NCBI RefSeq assembly: GCF_011250635.1
Contig: NZ_JAANNP010000005.1
Span: 55,876-119,875 of the forward strand
DNA from: Motilibacter deserti
GTDB lineage: Bacteria; Actinomycetota; Actinomycetes; Motilibacterales; Motilibacteraceae
DNA: 64,000 nt
Direction of reading: 5' to 3'
A program made the position numbers and the translations under genes. Under the pieces are notes generated by a model. It searched no databases. It saw nothing but the letters and a program-made list of their open reading frames with translations, and was not told where the DNA came from. Shown in pieces: positions 23,595 to 31,599 of the stretch (positions within the stretch are counted from its first letter, which is position 1; the number at the start of each line of letters is the position of its first letter).

Positions 23595-24203
23595 ATGACC
23601 CGGAGCTTCCTGATCCTGCACGGGTGGCAGAACACCCGCCCGCCGGGGCACTGGCAGCGGTGGCTGGCCGAGCAGCTCGAGGCAGGTGGAGAGCGCGTCG
23701 CGTACCCGCAGCTGCCGGATCCCGATGAGCCACGGCTCGACGTCTGGACCGAGCACCTGCTCGCCGCCCTCGACACGCTGCCCGCGCAAGGCCGCACCGT
23801 CGTCTGCCACAGCCTCGCCTGCCTGCTCTGGCTGCACGCGGCCGCCCGGCCGTCGCCCGTGCCGCCGGTGGACCGGCTGCTGCTCGTCGCGCCCCCGTCG
23901 GGCGAGGTCCTGCGCCGGCACATCGAGGTGGCGGCGTTCGCCGGCCCCGCCGCCTCTGCGGCCGATGTCCGCGCCTCGGCCCTGAGCGAGGCCCGGCTGG
24001 TGGCGGCCGACGACGACCCCTACTGCCCGGCCGGCGCGGCCGGCGAGTACGCCCGCGCGCTCGAGCTCGAGCTCGACCTGCTGCCGGGCCAGGGCCACCT
24101 GAGCATGGACGAGGGCTACGGGCCCTGGCCCTCGGTGCTGCGGTGGTGCCTCGAGCCGGGGGTTCGCGTCGAGGCGCGGGCCGGGGCGATGCCGCCCGGC
24201 TGA
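23595..24203 (+). CDS. RBBP9/YdeN-type serine hydrolase
   Basis: 202 residues, small alpha/beta hydrolase. ILHGWQNT at the N-terminus, nucleophile elbow VVCHSLACLL (Ser near residue 76), acid in ADDDPYCP, and His in GQGHLSM. The family has esterase-like activity on uncertain natural substrates. The ATG lies in a G-rich context (GACGGGCGAGCG) without a strong ribosome binding site. Divergent from the radical SAM gene, sharing its 190-bp upstream region. Confidence 0.83.
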   Translation: MTRSFLILHGWQNTRPPGHWQRWLAEQLEAGGERVAYPQLPDPDEPRLDVWTEHLLAALDTLPAQGRTVVCHSLACLLWLHAAARPSPVPPVDRLLLVAPPSGEVLRRHIEVAAFAGPAASAADVRASALSEARLVAADDDPYCPAGAAGEYARALELELDLLPGQGHLSMDEGYGPWPSVLRWCLEPGVRVEARAGAMPPG

Positions 24204-24413
24204 CGAGTCCGGCTCAACCAGGCGGCTCGGCTGCCGATGAAGAAGCCAAGCGGCCGGAAGGGCCCGGAGCGGACGCGCAGCGGCTCCGGCGCCGCGCCGG
24301 CGGTGGGTCTGCGCGGTTGATGTGAGTACGCCGGTCCCGGCCTTGCCCTCGAGGCGCCGGGGCCGGCGTCGCCATGCACGAGCCGCTCACGACGAGCAGG
24401 AGGGGAGCACCAC

Positions 24414-24938
24414 ATGCGTACGTCGCCCGCCCGTCCGCTGCTCGCGGTGGGGCTGAGCCTCGCCGGCGCGGTGGCCGCGCTCGCCGCGGTCGTCGGCACC
24501 CCCGCGCAGGCCGACGTACGCATCACGCTGCCGCCGATCGGCTGGAACCACGGCACGGGCCAGCCGGGCACGACGACCCCCGCGCCGGCGTGCGACCCGC
24601 GCCAGCACGGCTACCAGGCCCAGGGCTCGCCCGGTGTCACGCCCGCAGCCGGCGCACTGGTCGTCACGTGGAAGCACATGAGGGACCCCGACGTGACGGC
24701 GTACCGCGTCGCCGCGGTGCCCAAGCGGCTGCGGACCGGCGCCCAGCCCGCAGTCAGGTGGACGACGGTGAAGCCGCCGAGCAGCTGCTACGCCACGATG
24801 AAGGTGACGATCCGCGGCCTCGACCGGAAGGCCCCGTACGACGTCTGGCTCGACGTCGTCGTCAAGCGGACCACCCCCGGGGTCGGCGGGACGCGCGACC
24901 TGAACCTGGGCCGTTCGGGTGTTGTCTGGACCCGGTGA
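24414..24938 (+). CDS. secreted protein of unknown function, beta-rich (fibronectin-III-like)
   Basis: 174 residues. A clear Sec signal peptide (RTSPARPLLAVGLSLAGAVAALAAVV, cleavage after AQA near residue 33) is followed by a Thr/Pro/Gly-rich spacer and about 100 residues patterned like a fibronectin-III domain (ALVVTWKH...DVTAYRVAAVP...KVTIRGLDRKAPYDVWLDVVV). Two Cys could form a disulfide. Ribosome binding site AGGAGGGG is good. Not recognised beyond fold level. Confidence 0.75.
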   Translation: MRTSPARPLLAVGLSLAGAVAALAAVVGTPAQADVRITLPPIGWNHGTGQPGTTTPAPACDPRQHGYQAQGSPGVTPAAGALVVTWKHMRDPDVTAYRVAAVPKRLRTGAQPAVRWTTVKPPSSCYATMKVTIRGLDRKAPYDVWLDVVVKRTTPGVGGTRDLNLGRSGVVWTR

Positions 24939-24983
24939 GGCCTGACTCCTCAGATTCGCGTGCGCGCTGTCGATGGCGGCGGC

Positions 24984-25148
24984 ATGGACCAGACCTCCTC
25001 CATCAACGCTGCCGGCTCGGGCGCTGCCGAGGTGCTCGAGCTCCGGCGTGCCCTCAGCGCGCTGCAGACGAAGGCGACTCAGCTGCTGGCGGCGCTTCCC
25101 AGTGACGCCGAGGCGACCGCCCCGACCAAGCCCGGGCTCTATCTCTAG
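24984..25148 (+). CDS. small protein, paralogue A of a tandem pair
   Basis: 54 residues (MDQTSSIN...KPGLYL). Shares with the next gene the pattern MD.xSS, a helix V-LELRRAL/LMLRRVL, QLLAALP/QLLAVLP and a C-terminal PGLYL. A weak resemblance to YjfB-type putative motility proteins (short helix plus ALP-like motif) is only a guess. The start ATG is inferred from alignment with the paralogue; GTG 24960 is an alternative. Confidence 0.6.
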   Translation: MDQTSSINAAGSGAAEVLELRRALSALQTKATQLLAALPSDAEATAPTKPGLYL

Positions 25149-25252
25149 GCGTGCTTCCGTACTCGTGCTTCCGGTGTCCGCGGCGCTGCTCCGACCGGGT
25201 GGACACCGGCGCGGAAGCGTCAGCCGCCCGGCCAGCGGACCGATGAGGAGGC

Positions 25253-25414
25253 ATGGACGGAATCTCCTCGGTCGACGCGAACCCCGGCGCCGCTCAGGTG
25301 CTCATGCTGCGACGCGTGCTGGACTCTCGCCAGGACGCGGCGGCTCAACTGCTCGCCGTGCTGCCGGAGCTGCCGCCGGCCGTCGCGCCGCAGCGCCCGG
25401 GCCTCTACCTCTGA
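25253..25414 (+). CDS. small protein, paralogue B of a tandem pair
   Basis: 53 residues, too short for usual ORF cut-offs. ATG 25253 has GAGGAGG 2-5 nt upstream. Aligns end to end with the preceding gene (MDGISSVD..., VLMLRRVLDSRQDAAAQLLAVLP, PGLYL end). No transmembrane or signal segment. Duplication with conserved ends argues for selection; function unknown. Confidence 0.6.
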   Translation: MDGISSVDANPGAAQVLMLRRVLDSRQDAAAQLLAVLPELPPAVAPQRPGLYL

Positions 25415-25452
25415 GCAGGGCGTGACGCGCGCTCGGCCCTGACGGACGCCGG

Positions 25453-28104
25453 TCAGGAGCGGCCCGCCTCGGCCGCTCCGCCGAGCGCTGTCGGCAGCTC
25501 GGCCCGGGTGCTGATGCCGAGCTTCTGGTACGCCCGGTTGAGGTGGTTCTCGACCGTGCGCGGCGACAGCACGAGCTGCGCGGCGATGTCACCGCTGCGC
25601 AGGCCTTTCGCCGCGAGCAGGGCGATCTCGCGCTCGCGTCCGGTGAGGGCGGTCATCGCGGGAGTGTCGGCGAGGGCCGGTGTGGCCGCACCAGCGGTGG
25701 TCGCAGCCCACGTGTCGGCGAGCCGCCGGCACGCGCCCGCTCGCCGCGAGTCGCGGGCGCGCGCGTAGGCCGCCGCCGCCAGGGTGGCGGCCTCGCGGGC
25801 GAGCAGGCACGCGCCGAGTGCGCCGAGCCGATCGGCGCACCGCTGCAGACCGGCCCCCTTGCCCGCGGCCGCGGCTGAGGCGAAGTCTGCTTCCGCCGTC
25901 ACGAGGGGGGACCCCAGCGCGCGGGAGAGCTCGCCGAGGCGTGGTGCCGCTGCGCCGGCGTCCCCGATCCGCGCGAGGTCGGTCAGCAGCAGGATCTCGG
26001 CGGCGTGCAGCCCGGCCTCGCGCGCGCGGCCGGCTGCCGCGGCGAGGACGGAGCGCCCACCGGCGAGGTCGCTACCGGCGACGGCGGCCCACGCTCGCCC
26101 GCGCTCGACGAGGTCCAGCTCGAGCAGCACCCACTCGCCCCGCTCGGCAGCGTCGAGCTCGGCGACCGCGTCGGCGGCGACGTCCGGCTGGCCGAGCTGG
26201 CCGGCGGCCAACGCGATGCCACCGAGGCACCAGCGCAGCGCGGCGGGGTCGTGGAGCTTGCGGTTGGTGGCCGCTCCCTGCCGGGCCACGGCGAGCCCCT
26301 CGCCGAGACTGCCCTGCGCCAGCAGCGCCCACATCAGCACCAGGGAGCCGGTGGCCTGGAGCTCCTCGTCGTTGGTGGCGGCGGTCACCCGGACGAGCTC
26401 GCGGGCGTGGCCCACGGCTTCTGCAGCCCGCCCGGTGGCGGCCAGGGCGAGCACCCGCGGCACGAGCTGCACCTCGGCGGGCATGTGGCTCGCCCCGCTG
26501 ACGCGGTGGGACCGCTCACCCGCCTCGCTCACGGCGATGGCCTCGGCGAAGCGGCCCTGCATCCACAGCGCGAGCGCAGCGGGGTAGGAGCTGCGGGCGA
26601 AGTCCGGGGAGGACTCGTCGAGGAGCGGCTCGAGCGTGCGGGAGGCGAGCGCGGGACGACCCGCGAAGACGTGCTCGAAGGCGAGGCGCTGCACCAGCAG
26701 GGCTCGGGTCTTGGGCTCGGAGATCGTCGGCAGTGCTCGCTCGACGGCCGCGACGGCGTCGGCGTAGCGGCCCAGCTGGTTGGACAGCAGGTAGGCCTGG
26801 CCGTTGATGACGCGCACCCGCTGCTCGTCGTCGACGGCCAGCGGGAGGAGCGTCTCGAACAGCTCCAGCGCCTCGTCGCGCCGGCCCTGCTTGAACATCG
26901 ACTCCGCGAGCCGGATCCCGGCGGGAACGCCGGCGCCCGCCTCCCACGCGGCCGCCGCGACGCGCTCGGTGACCGTCCAGTCCAGGCCGACCGTCGCCTC
27001 CTCGGCGGCGCGCGCCAGCACGGCCGCCTCGCCGGGAAGCCCCGCGTCGAGCTGCCAGAGGGCCAGCCGGAGCGCGTCTCCGCGGCGGCGGAGCCGGCCG
27101 TCGGCGAGCGAGTCCGCGAGGACGCGGCGTACGCGCCGGGCGCGCAGGGCGGGCAGCCGGGCCCGCGCGACCTCGCCGAAGAGCGGGTGGGCCAGCCGGA
27201 CCTCGTGCCGCCGGCCGTCCACGTGCAGCTCGACCAGCCCAGCCTCCTCGAGCTGCTCGAGCGCCTGCTCCCCGGTCTCGGCCTCGAGCCACGAGAGGCC
27301 GAGCGAGCCGCCGACGGCGAGCAGGTTGACGGCCGACTGGGCGCGCGTGTCCAGTCGGTCGAAGCGGGCGGCGAGCAGCTCGACGAGGGCGGCGGGGGCC
27401 GGCGGCGGGCCCGACAGGCGCCATACTCCGCCCGCCTCCGTGAGCAGGCCGGCCGCGGTCGAGCTGCGGATCAGCTCGTGCAGATAGAGCGCGTTGCCCC
27501 GGCTCAGCTCCGCGAGGACGTGGGCGGCCCGGACGTCGACGGGGCCGCCGAGCGTGGCCGCAGCCAGCTGGCCGACGTCGGCCTCGGCGAGCACGGACAC
27601 GTCCAGCCGGTGCACCCAGGCGTAGCGCGTCAGGGCCGACACGGCGTCGGGCGCCGGCGCCCCGGAGCGGACGGTGGCGACCACCGGCAGCTCCCGGTCG
27701 GCCACGACCTGCTGGAGCAGCGCGGCCGATGCGTCGTCCAGCAGGTGGGCGTCGTCCACGACGAGGACAGCCTGCGCCGTGCGGCCTCGCTCGGCCAGCC
27801 GCTGGCGCGCCGCGCGCAACAGATCTAGCGAGCCGCCGGCGCCCTCGAGGTCGCCGGTGAGCACTCCGGCGAAGGCGCCCAGCGGGATGGTGCGGGCCGC
27901 CTCGCTGCCGACCGCGAGCAGCGGCTCCGCCCGGTCGCCGAGCGAGCGGCAGGCCTCCTGGGCCAGCCGGGTCTTGCCCACGCCGGGGTCGCCGCTGAGC
28001 AGGACGGCCTCCGCCGGGCGGCGCCGCAGGGCTGCGGCCACGGCGCTCAGCTCGGCCTCTCTGCCGACGAGCGGGCTCTGCTGCACGGCGCTCAGTCTCG
28101 GCAA
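25453..28104 (-). CDS. LuxR-family ATPase regulator (LAL/MalT-like)
   Basis: 883 residues. N-terminal AAA/STAND ATPase: LVGREAELSAV, Walker A SGDPGVGKTRLAQE (Lys near 44), Walker B VLVVDDAHLLDDAS. A long TPR-like helical middle (about 330-800) leads to a LuxR helix-turn-helix at the C-terminus (LTGREREIALLAAKGLRSGDIAAQL...TVENHLNRAYQKLGI). Such large ATP-dependent activators respond to unidentified ligands. TTG 28104 or GTG 28086 may be the start; neither has a strong ribosome binding site. Confidence 0.87.
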   Translation of the reverse strand: MPRLSAVQQSPLVGREAELSAVAAALRRRPAEAVLLSGDPGVGKTRLAQEACRSLGDRAEPLLAVGSEAARTIPLGAFAGVLTGDLEGAGGSLDLLRAARQRLAERGRTAQAVLVVDDAHLLDDASAALLQQVVADRELPVVATVRSGAPAPDAVSALTRYAWVHRLDVSVLAEADVGQLAAATLGGPVDVRAAHVLAELSRGNALYLHELIRSSTAAGLLTEAGGVWRLSGPPPAPAALVELLAARFDRLDTRAQSAVNLLAVGGSLGLSWLEAETGEQALEQLEEAGLVELHVDGRRHEVRLAHPLFGEVARARLPALRARRVRRVLADSLADGRLRRRGDALRLALWQLDAGLPGEAAVLARAAEEATVGLDWTVTERVAAAAWEAGAGVPAGIRLAESMFKQGRRDEALELFETLLPLAVDDEQRVRVINGQAYLLSNQLGRYADAVAAVERALPTISEPKTRALLVQRLAFEHVFAGRPALASRTLEPLLDESSPDFARSSYPAALALWMQGRFAEAIAVSEAGERSHRVSGASHMPAEVQLVPRVLALAATGRAAEAVGHARELVRVTAATNDEELQATGSLVLMWALLAQGSLGEGLAVARQGAATNRKLHDPAALRWCLGGIALAAGQLGQPDVAADAVAELDAAERGEWVLLELDLVERGRAWAAVAGSDLAGGRSVLAAAAGRAREAGLHAAEILLLTDLARIGDAGAAAPRLGELSRALGSPLVTAEADFASAAAAGKGAGLQRCADRLGALGACLLAREAATLAAAAYARARDSRRAGACRRLADTWAATTAGAATPALADTPAMTALTGREREIALLAAKGLRSGDIAAQLVLSPRTVENHLNRAYQKLGISTRAELPTALGGAAEAGRS

Positions 28105-28136
28105 TCAGGCGAGGGGCACGCAACCGGCGGGGAGCG

Positions 28137-28799
28137 TCAGACGAAGACGAGCCCGGCCGGCAGGGCGGCCCCGGACGGGACGCCCGGCGCGGGCACCGGC
28201 GGCCCCTGCGTCGTCCGCAGGGGCACGACCCCTGCCCAGTAGGGCAGCGTCAGGTCGGCCTCGTCGTCCGCCACGCCGCCGGCGCGCTGCTTCAGGCTGG
28301 CTTCCTCGATGTCCAGCGCGAGGACTGCGGTGGCGGCGAGCTCCTTCGCGTCGGCGGGGCGGCACTCGCGCGACCGGCCGGGCGAGACCGCCTCGAGCAG
28401 CGCGTCGAACGCCGCCCGCTTGGAGGCCTCGTCCTTCATCAGGCTCAGTGTGCCGTGCACGACAGCACACCTGAAGTTCACCGAATGATGCATCGCTGAA
28501 CGCGCAAGCACGAGTCCGTCGACCGTCGTCACGGTGAAGCCCGCCGCGATGCCCGTCCCGCGCGCGGCGAGAGCCGCCGCTCCGCCGGTGGACCCGTGCA
28601 GGAGGAGGCGGTCGCCGTCCCGGGCGTACAGCATCGGCAGCGCCTGCGGGGCCCCGCGCGCCACCCACGCGAGGTGCCCGAGGTATTCGCTGTCCAGGAA
28701 GCCGTAGAGCGCCGTGCCGTCGTGGGTGACCCGGTCACGCAACCGCGTCGCGGAGCTGCGTGCGCCCGCGAGACCTGTGCTAGTACATTGTGTCGTCAC
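28137..28799 (-). CDS. pyridoxamine 5'-phosphate oxidase-like flavin-binding protein
   Basis: 220 residues, split-barrel PPOX/NimA type: GFLDSEYLGHLAWVARG, LPMLYARDGDRLLLHGSTGG and YWAGVVPL. These bind FMN or related cofactors; the exact reaction is unknown. It is divergent from a MocR regulator with 23 bp between starts, and MocR proteins often control the adjacent PPOX- or PLP-linked gene. GTG 28799 lies inside the candidate operator. Confidence 0.83.
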   Translation of the reverse strand: MTTQCTSTGLAGARSSATRLRDRVTHDGTALYGFLDSEYLGHLAWVARGAPQALPMLYARDGDRLLLHGSTGGAAALAARGTGIAAGFTVTTVDGLVLARSAMHHSVNFRCAVVHGTLSLMKDEASKRAAFDALLEAVSPGRSRECRPADAKELAATAVLALDIEEASLKQRAGGVADDEADLTLPYWAGVVPLRTTQGPPVPAPGVPSGAALPAGLVFV

Positions 28800-28800
28800 A
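28789..28800. promoter_or_regulatory. inverted repeat between PPOX and MocR genes
   Basis: TGTG-TCGT-CACA forms a short inverted repeat in the divergent promoter region; a plausible operator for the MocR-type regulator, though it also overlaps the PPOX start codon. Confidence 0.35.
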
Positions 28801-28822
28801 CCTAGGACGATAGGAGCGTGGC

Positions 28823-30151
28823 ATGGGCGCTGTCGAGGGGTTTGCCGAGGCGTCGGCCATCTCCGGGCGGACTGCCGCGGCGATCGCCGACAGCATCGAG
28901 GCCGGCGTACGGGGTGGGCAGCTGCCTGCCGGAGGCCGGCTTCCCGCCATCAGGGCACTCGCGGCACACCTCGGCGTGAACCCGAACACCGTCTCGGCGG
29001 CCTATCGCCTCGGGCGCGAGCGCGGGCTGCTCGAGGCCGCCGGCCGGTCAGGTACGCGGGTGCTGGCCCGCCCCGCCACCGCCCCCCGTGGGCAGGTCGG
29101 CCCCGACCTCCCGCCCGGGGTGCTCGACCTGTCGCGGGGGGAGCCGGACGGCGCGCTGCTGCCGCCGCTCGAGCTGCCCGCCTCCCGGCCGGCACGCAAC
29201 TACTCCGACGCGGCCGGCGCTCCGGTCCAGGCCGACCTGGCCCGGGTGGCCCGAACCGCGCTGGATGGCGCCGGCGTGCCGGCCGAGCACGTCACGTGCA
29301 CGTCGGGGGCGCTGGACGCGATCGAGCGGACGCTCCTGGCACACCTGCGGCCGGGCGACCGGGTGGCCGTGGAGGACCCGGGCTGGCCGAGCCTGCTCGA
29401 CCTGCTGGCGGCGACCGGGCTCGTGGCCGACCCGGTCGCCGTCGACGACGAGGGGCCGCGCGCCGAGGGGCTGACGGCTGCGCTGCGCCGTGGTGCGCGC
29501 GCCGTGGTGGTGACGGCCCGCGCGCAGAACCCGACCGGGGCCGCGATCTCCCCGGCGCGGGCGCAGCTGCTGCGCCAGGTGCTCGCAGCGGCGCCGGGCG
29601 CGCTCGTGGTGGAGGACGACCACGGGGCCGGCATCACCGGCGCGGCGCTGCAGACGCTGGCCGGCGCGACGGATGCCTGGGCGCACGTGCGGTCGGCCTC
29701 GAAGGCCAGTGGGCCCGACCTGCGGTGCGCCGTGCTGGCAGGCGATGCGACGACCGTCGCGCGGGTGACCGGACGGTTGCGGCTGGGGCCCGGCTGGGTC
29801 AGCCACCTGCTGCAGGAGGCGACCGCGCGGGCCTGGGGTGCGCCCGGCTTCGGCAGCGCGACGGCGGTGTACGACGCGCGCCGGCAGGCGCTGCTCGACG
29901 AGCTGGCGGCACGCGGCGTGGGTGCGGCTGGCCGCACCGGGCTCAACGTCTGGGTCCCGGTGCCCGACGAGGCGGCCGTCGTGAGCGGGCTGCTCGCCCG
30001 CGGGGTCGCGGCCGCCCCCGGCAGCCGCTTCCGCCTCTCCGCGGCGCCGGGGGTGCGGCTGACATCGGCCGCGCTCGCCGTCGAGGACGCGCCCGGGGTG
30101 GCGGCAGCGGTGGCGGAGGTGCTGCGCCCCCGGGCGTACCTCGGGGTCTGA
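28823..30151 (+). CDS. MocR/GntR-family regulator with aminotransferase domain
   Basis: 442 residues. The N-terminal winged helix (about 15-80) includes GGQLPAGGRLPAIRALAAHLGVNPNTVSAAYR. The class-I aminotransferase-like domain follows, with PLP lysine Lys294 in SASKASGPDLR. MocR proteins sense PLP or amino compounds and regulate rather than transaminate. ATG with TAGGAG 7 nt upstream. Divergent from the PPOX-like gene, its likely target. Confidence 0.88.
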   Translation: MGAVEGFAEASAISGRTAAAIADSIEAGVRGGQLPAGGRLPAIRALAAHLGVNPNTVSAAYRLGRERGLLEAAGRSGTRVLARPATAPRGQVGPDLPPGVLDLSRGEPDGALLPPLELPASRPARNYSDAAGAPVQADLARVARTALDGAGVPAEHVTCTSGALDAIERTLLAHLRPGDRVAVEDPGWPSLLDLLAATGLVADPVAVDDEGPRAEGLTAALRRGARAVVVTARAQNPTGAAISPARAQLLRQVLAAAPGALVVEDDHGAGITGAALQTLAGATDAWAHVRSASKASGPDLRCAVLAGDATTVARVTGRLRLGPGWVSHLLQEATARAWGAPGFGSATAVYDARRQALLDELAARGVGAAGRTGLNVWVPVPDEAAVVSGLLARGVAAAPGSRFRLSAAPGVRLTSAALAVEDAPGVAAAVAEVLRPRAYLGV

Positions 30152-30153
30152 CG

Positions 30154-30765
30154 TCAGCGCGAGTAGTGCTCGACGACGAGCTGCTCCTCGCAGACCACGG
30201 GGACCTCGGCGCGCTCGGGCATGCGCAGCAGCCGGGCCTCGAGGTCGGCGAGGCGCACCTCGAGGTAGGGAGCGGTCCGCTCGCTGGCGTGGGCGCCGGC
30301 AGCGGCCACGGCGAACGGCTGCTTCGCGCGGCTGCGCTCCGCGATGGACACGACGTCGCCGGGGCGTACGCGGAACGAAGGCTTGTCCACCCGGCGGCCG
30401 TTGACGACGACATGCCGGTGCGTCACGGTCTGACGCGCCTGGTAGATCGTGCGGGCGAAGCCGGAGCGGAGCACGACCGCGTCGAGGCGGGTCTCCAGGT
30501 CGGCGACCAGCGCCTCGCCGGTCTTCTGGCCCACCACCTTGGACGCCTTGTCGAAGGCGTTGCGCAGCTGCTTCTCGCTGATGTCGTACTGCGCGCGCAG
30601 CCGCTGCTTCTCCAGCAGCCGCACCTTGTAGTCCGACGTCTGCTTGCGGCCGCGGCCGTGCTGGCCGGGCGGGTAGGGGCGGGCCTCGAAGTACTTCACG
30701 CACTTGGGCGTGAGCGGGATCCCCAGGGCGCGGCTGCGCTTGACCTTCGGGCGGGACGTGTTCAT
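30154..30765 (-). CDS. rpsD: 30S ribosomal protein S4
   Basis: 203 residues. Matches actinobacterial S4 throughout: [56 protein letters not shown], and the S4 RNA-binding domain [34 protein letters not shown]. Only one Cys is present at the N-terminus, so it is the zinc-free form. ATG 30765 is preferred over 30777, because the sequence between them is the GAGGAGGAG ribosome binding site. It stands alone, as in Streptomyces, outside the main ribosomal operon. Confidence 0.95.
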   Translation of the reverse strand: MNTSRPKVKRSRALGIPLTPKCVKYFEARPYPPGQHGRGRKQTSDYKVRLLEKQRLRAQYDISEKQLRNAFDKASKVVGQKTGEALVADLETRLDAVVLRSGFARTIYQARQTVTHRHVVVNGRRVDKPSFRVRPGDVVSIAERSRAKQPFAVAAAGAHASERTAPYLEVRLADLEARLLRMPERAEVPVVCEEQLVVEHYSR

Positions 30766-30781
30766 GCTCCTCCTCATCGAC

Positions 30782-30800
30782 TAAGGCAAGGCTAACCTAT
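30782..30800. promoter_or_regulatory. IdeR/DtxR iron-box-like site in a divergent promoter
   Basis: TAAGGCAAGGCTAACCTAT matches the iron-box consensus TTAGGTTAGGCTAACCTAA at 15 of 19 positions, with the right half nearly perfect. It contains TAACCT 7 nt before ATG 30806 (plus strand) and TAGGTT facing rpsD (minus strand), so part of the symmetry could simply be two back-to-back -10 elements. Confidence 0.5.
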
Positions 30801-30805
30801 CCGTG

Positions 30806-31546
30806 ATGAAGGAGCTGCTCGTGCCGATCTCTGCTGCTGCCGCCGGCTCGCCCACCGGAAGGCCCCGCCTGTCCGCCCCCGAGCGCGTGCGCTCGGTCGT
30901 GCAGGCCGCCGGCTCCGTGACCCTGGTCACCGGCACGCACCGGGCGCACCTCGAGGGGCTCCACGCGGTCGCCCCCGACGGCGGGCTGCTCCTCGCGCTT
31001 CCCGAGGACTCCACCATCGCCGCCGAGGCGGCGCAGGAGGGCGGGCTGCCGGCGCACGTGGAGCTGACCGACGTGGCGCCGGTAGCGGTCAAGGACCGGG
31101 TGCGCGCCCGCGTCCTGCTCGCGGGCTGGCTCGAGACCGAGGACGTGCTGGACGACGCGCCGCAGTGGCGGCTCACCCCGGTCGAGGTCACCCTCGAGGA
31201 GGAGGGGCGGCGGGTCGAGCTCGACGGCGAGGACTACGCCGCAGCCAGCCCGGACCCGCTGTGCTGCCTCGAGGCCGAGCTGGTCTCCCACCTCGACAGC
31301 GCCCACGGCGCCGAGCTCGACGCGCTCCTGCACGCCTGCCCGCCCGCGCTGGACGGCGGCCGCCGGACCCGCCCCCTGCGGCTGGACCGGCACGGCCTCA
31401 CCCTGCGGGTCGAGCGGCTAGCCGGCTCGTGCGACGTGCGGGTCCCGTTCCCGCGACCGGTCCGCGACGTGGAGGAGGCGGGCGCCGCCCTCCGCGCGCT
31501 CACCGCCGCTGCGCTCGCGGCCCGGCTCGACCGTCCCGACGCCTGA
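30806..31546 (+). CDS. DUF2470 domain protein (HugZ/PPOX-like)
   Basis: 246 residues. An N-terminal split-barrel-like region (about 20-120) precedes a DUF2470 domain (about 125-220), recognised by SPDPLCCLEAELVSHLDSAHGAELDALL. DUF2470 occurs in haem-utilisation proteins such as HugZ and its plant relatives, so a haem or iron link is an inference, consistent with the iron-box-like site upstream. ATG 30806 is probably leaderless; GTG 30803 is the alternative start. Confidence 0.8.
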   Translation: MKELLVPISAAAAGSPTGRPRLSAPERVRSVVQAAGSVTLVTGTHRAHLEGLHAVAPDGGLLLALPEDSTIAAEAAQEGGLPAHVELTDVAPVAVKDRVRARVLLAGWLETEDVLDDAPQWRLTPVEVTLEEEGRRVELDGEDYAAASPDPLCCLEAELVSHLDSAHGAELDALLHACPPALDGGRRTRPLRLDRHGLTLRVERLAGSCDVRVPFPRPVRDVEEAGAALRALTAAALAARLDRPDA

Positions 31547-31599
31547 GCCGGGACCAGGGCCCCGCTGCGCCCCCTCGCGGGCCGCGCACCCCCTGCGCC

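Noticed and set aside
25253-25414. Confident assignment of the small paralogues as YjfB motility proteins
   Set aside because: Similarity is limited to length and a short helix pattern; no flagellar genes are nearby.
30154-30765. rpsD as an alternative zinc-responsive paralogue
   Set aside because: The protein matches the standard stand-alone actinobacterial S4 and no Zur-type site is visible; lack of the N-terminal Cys set is common in this group.
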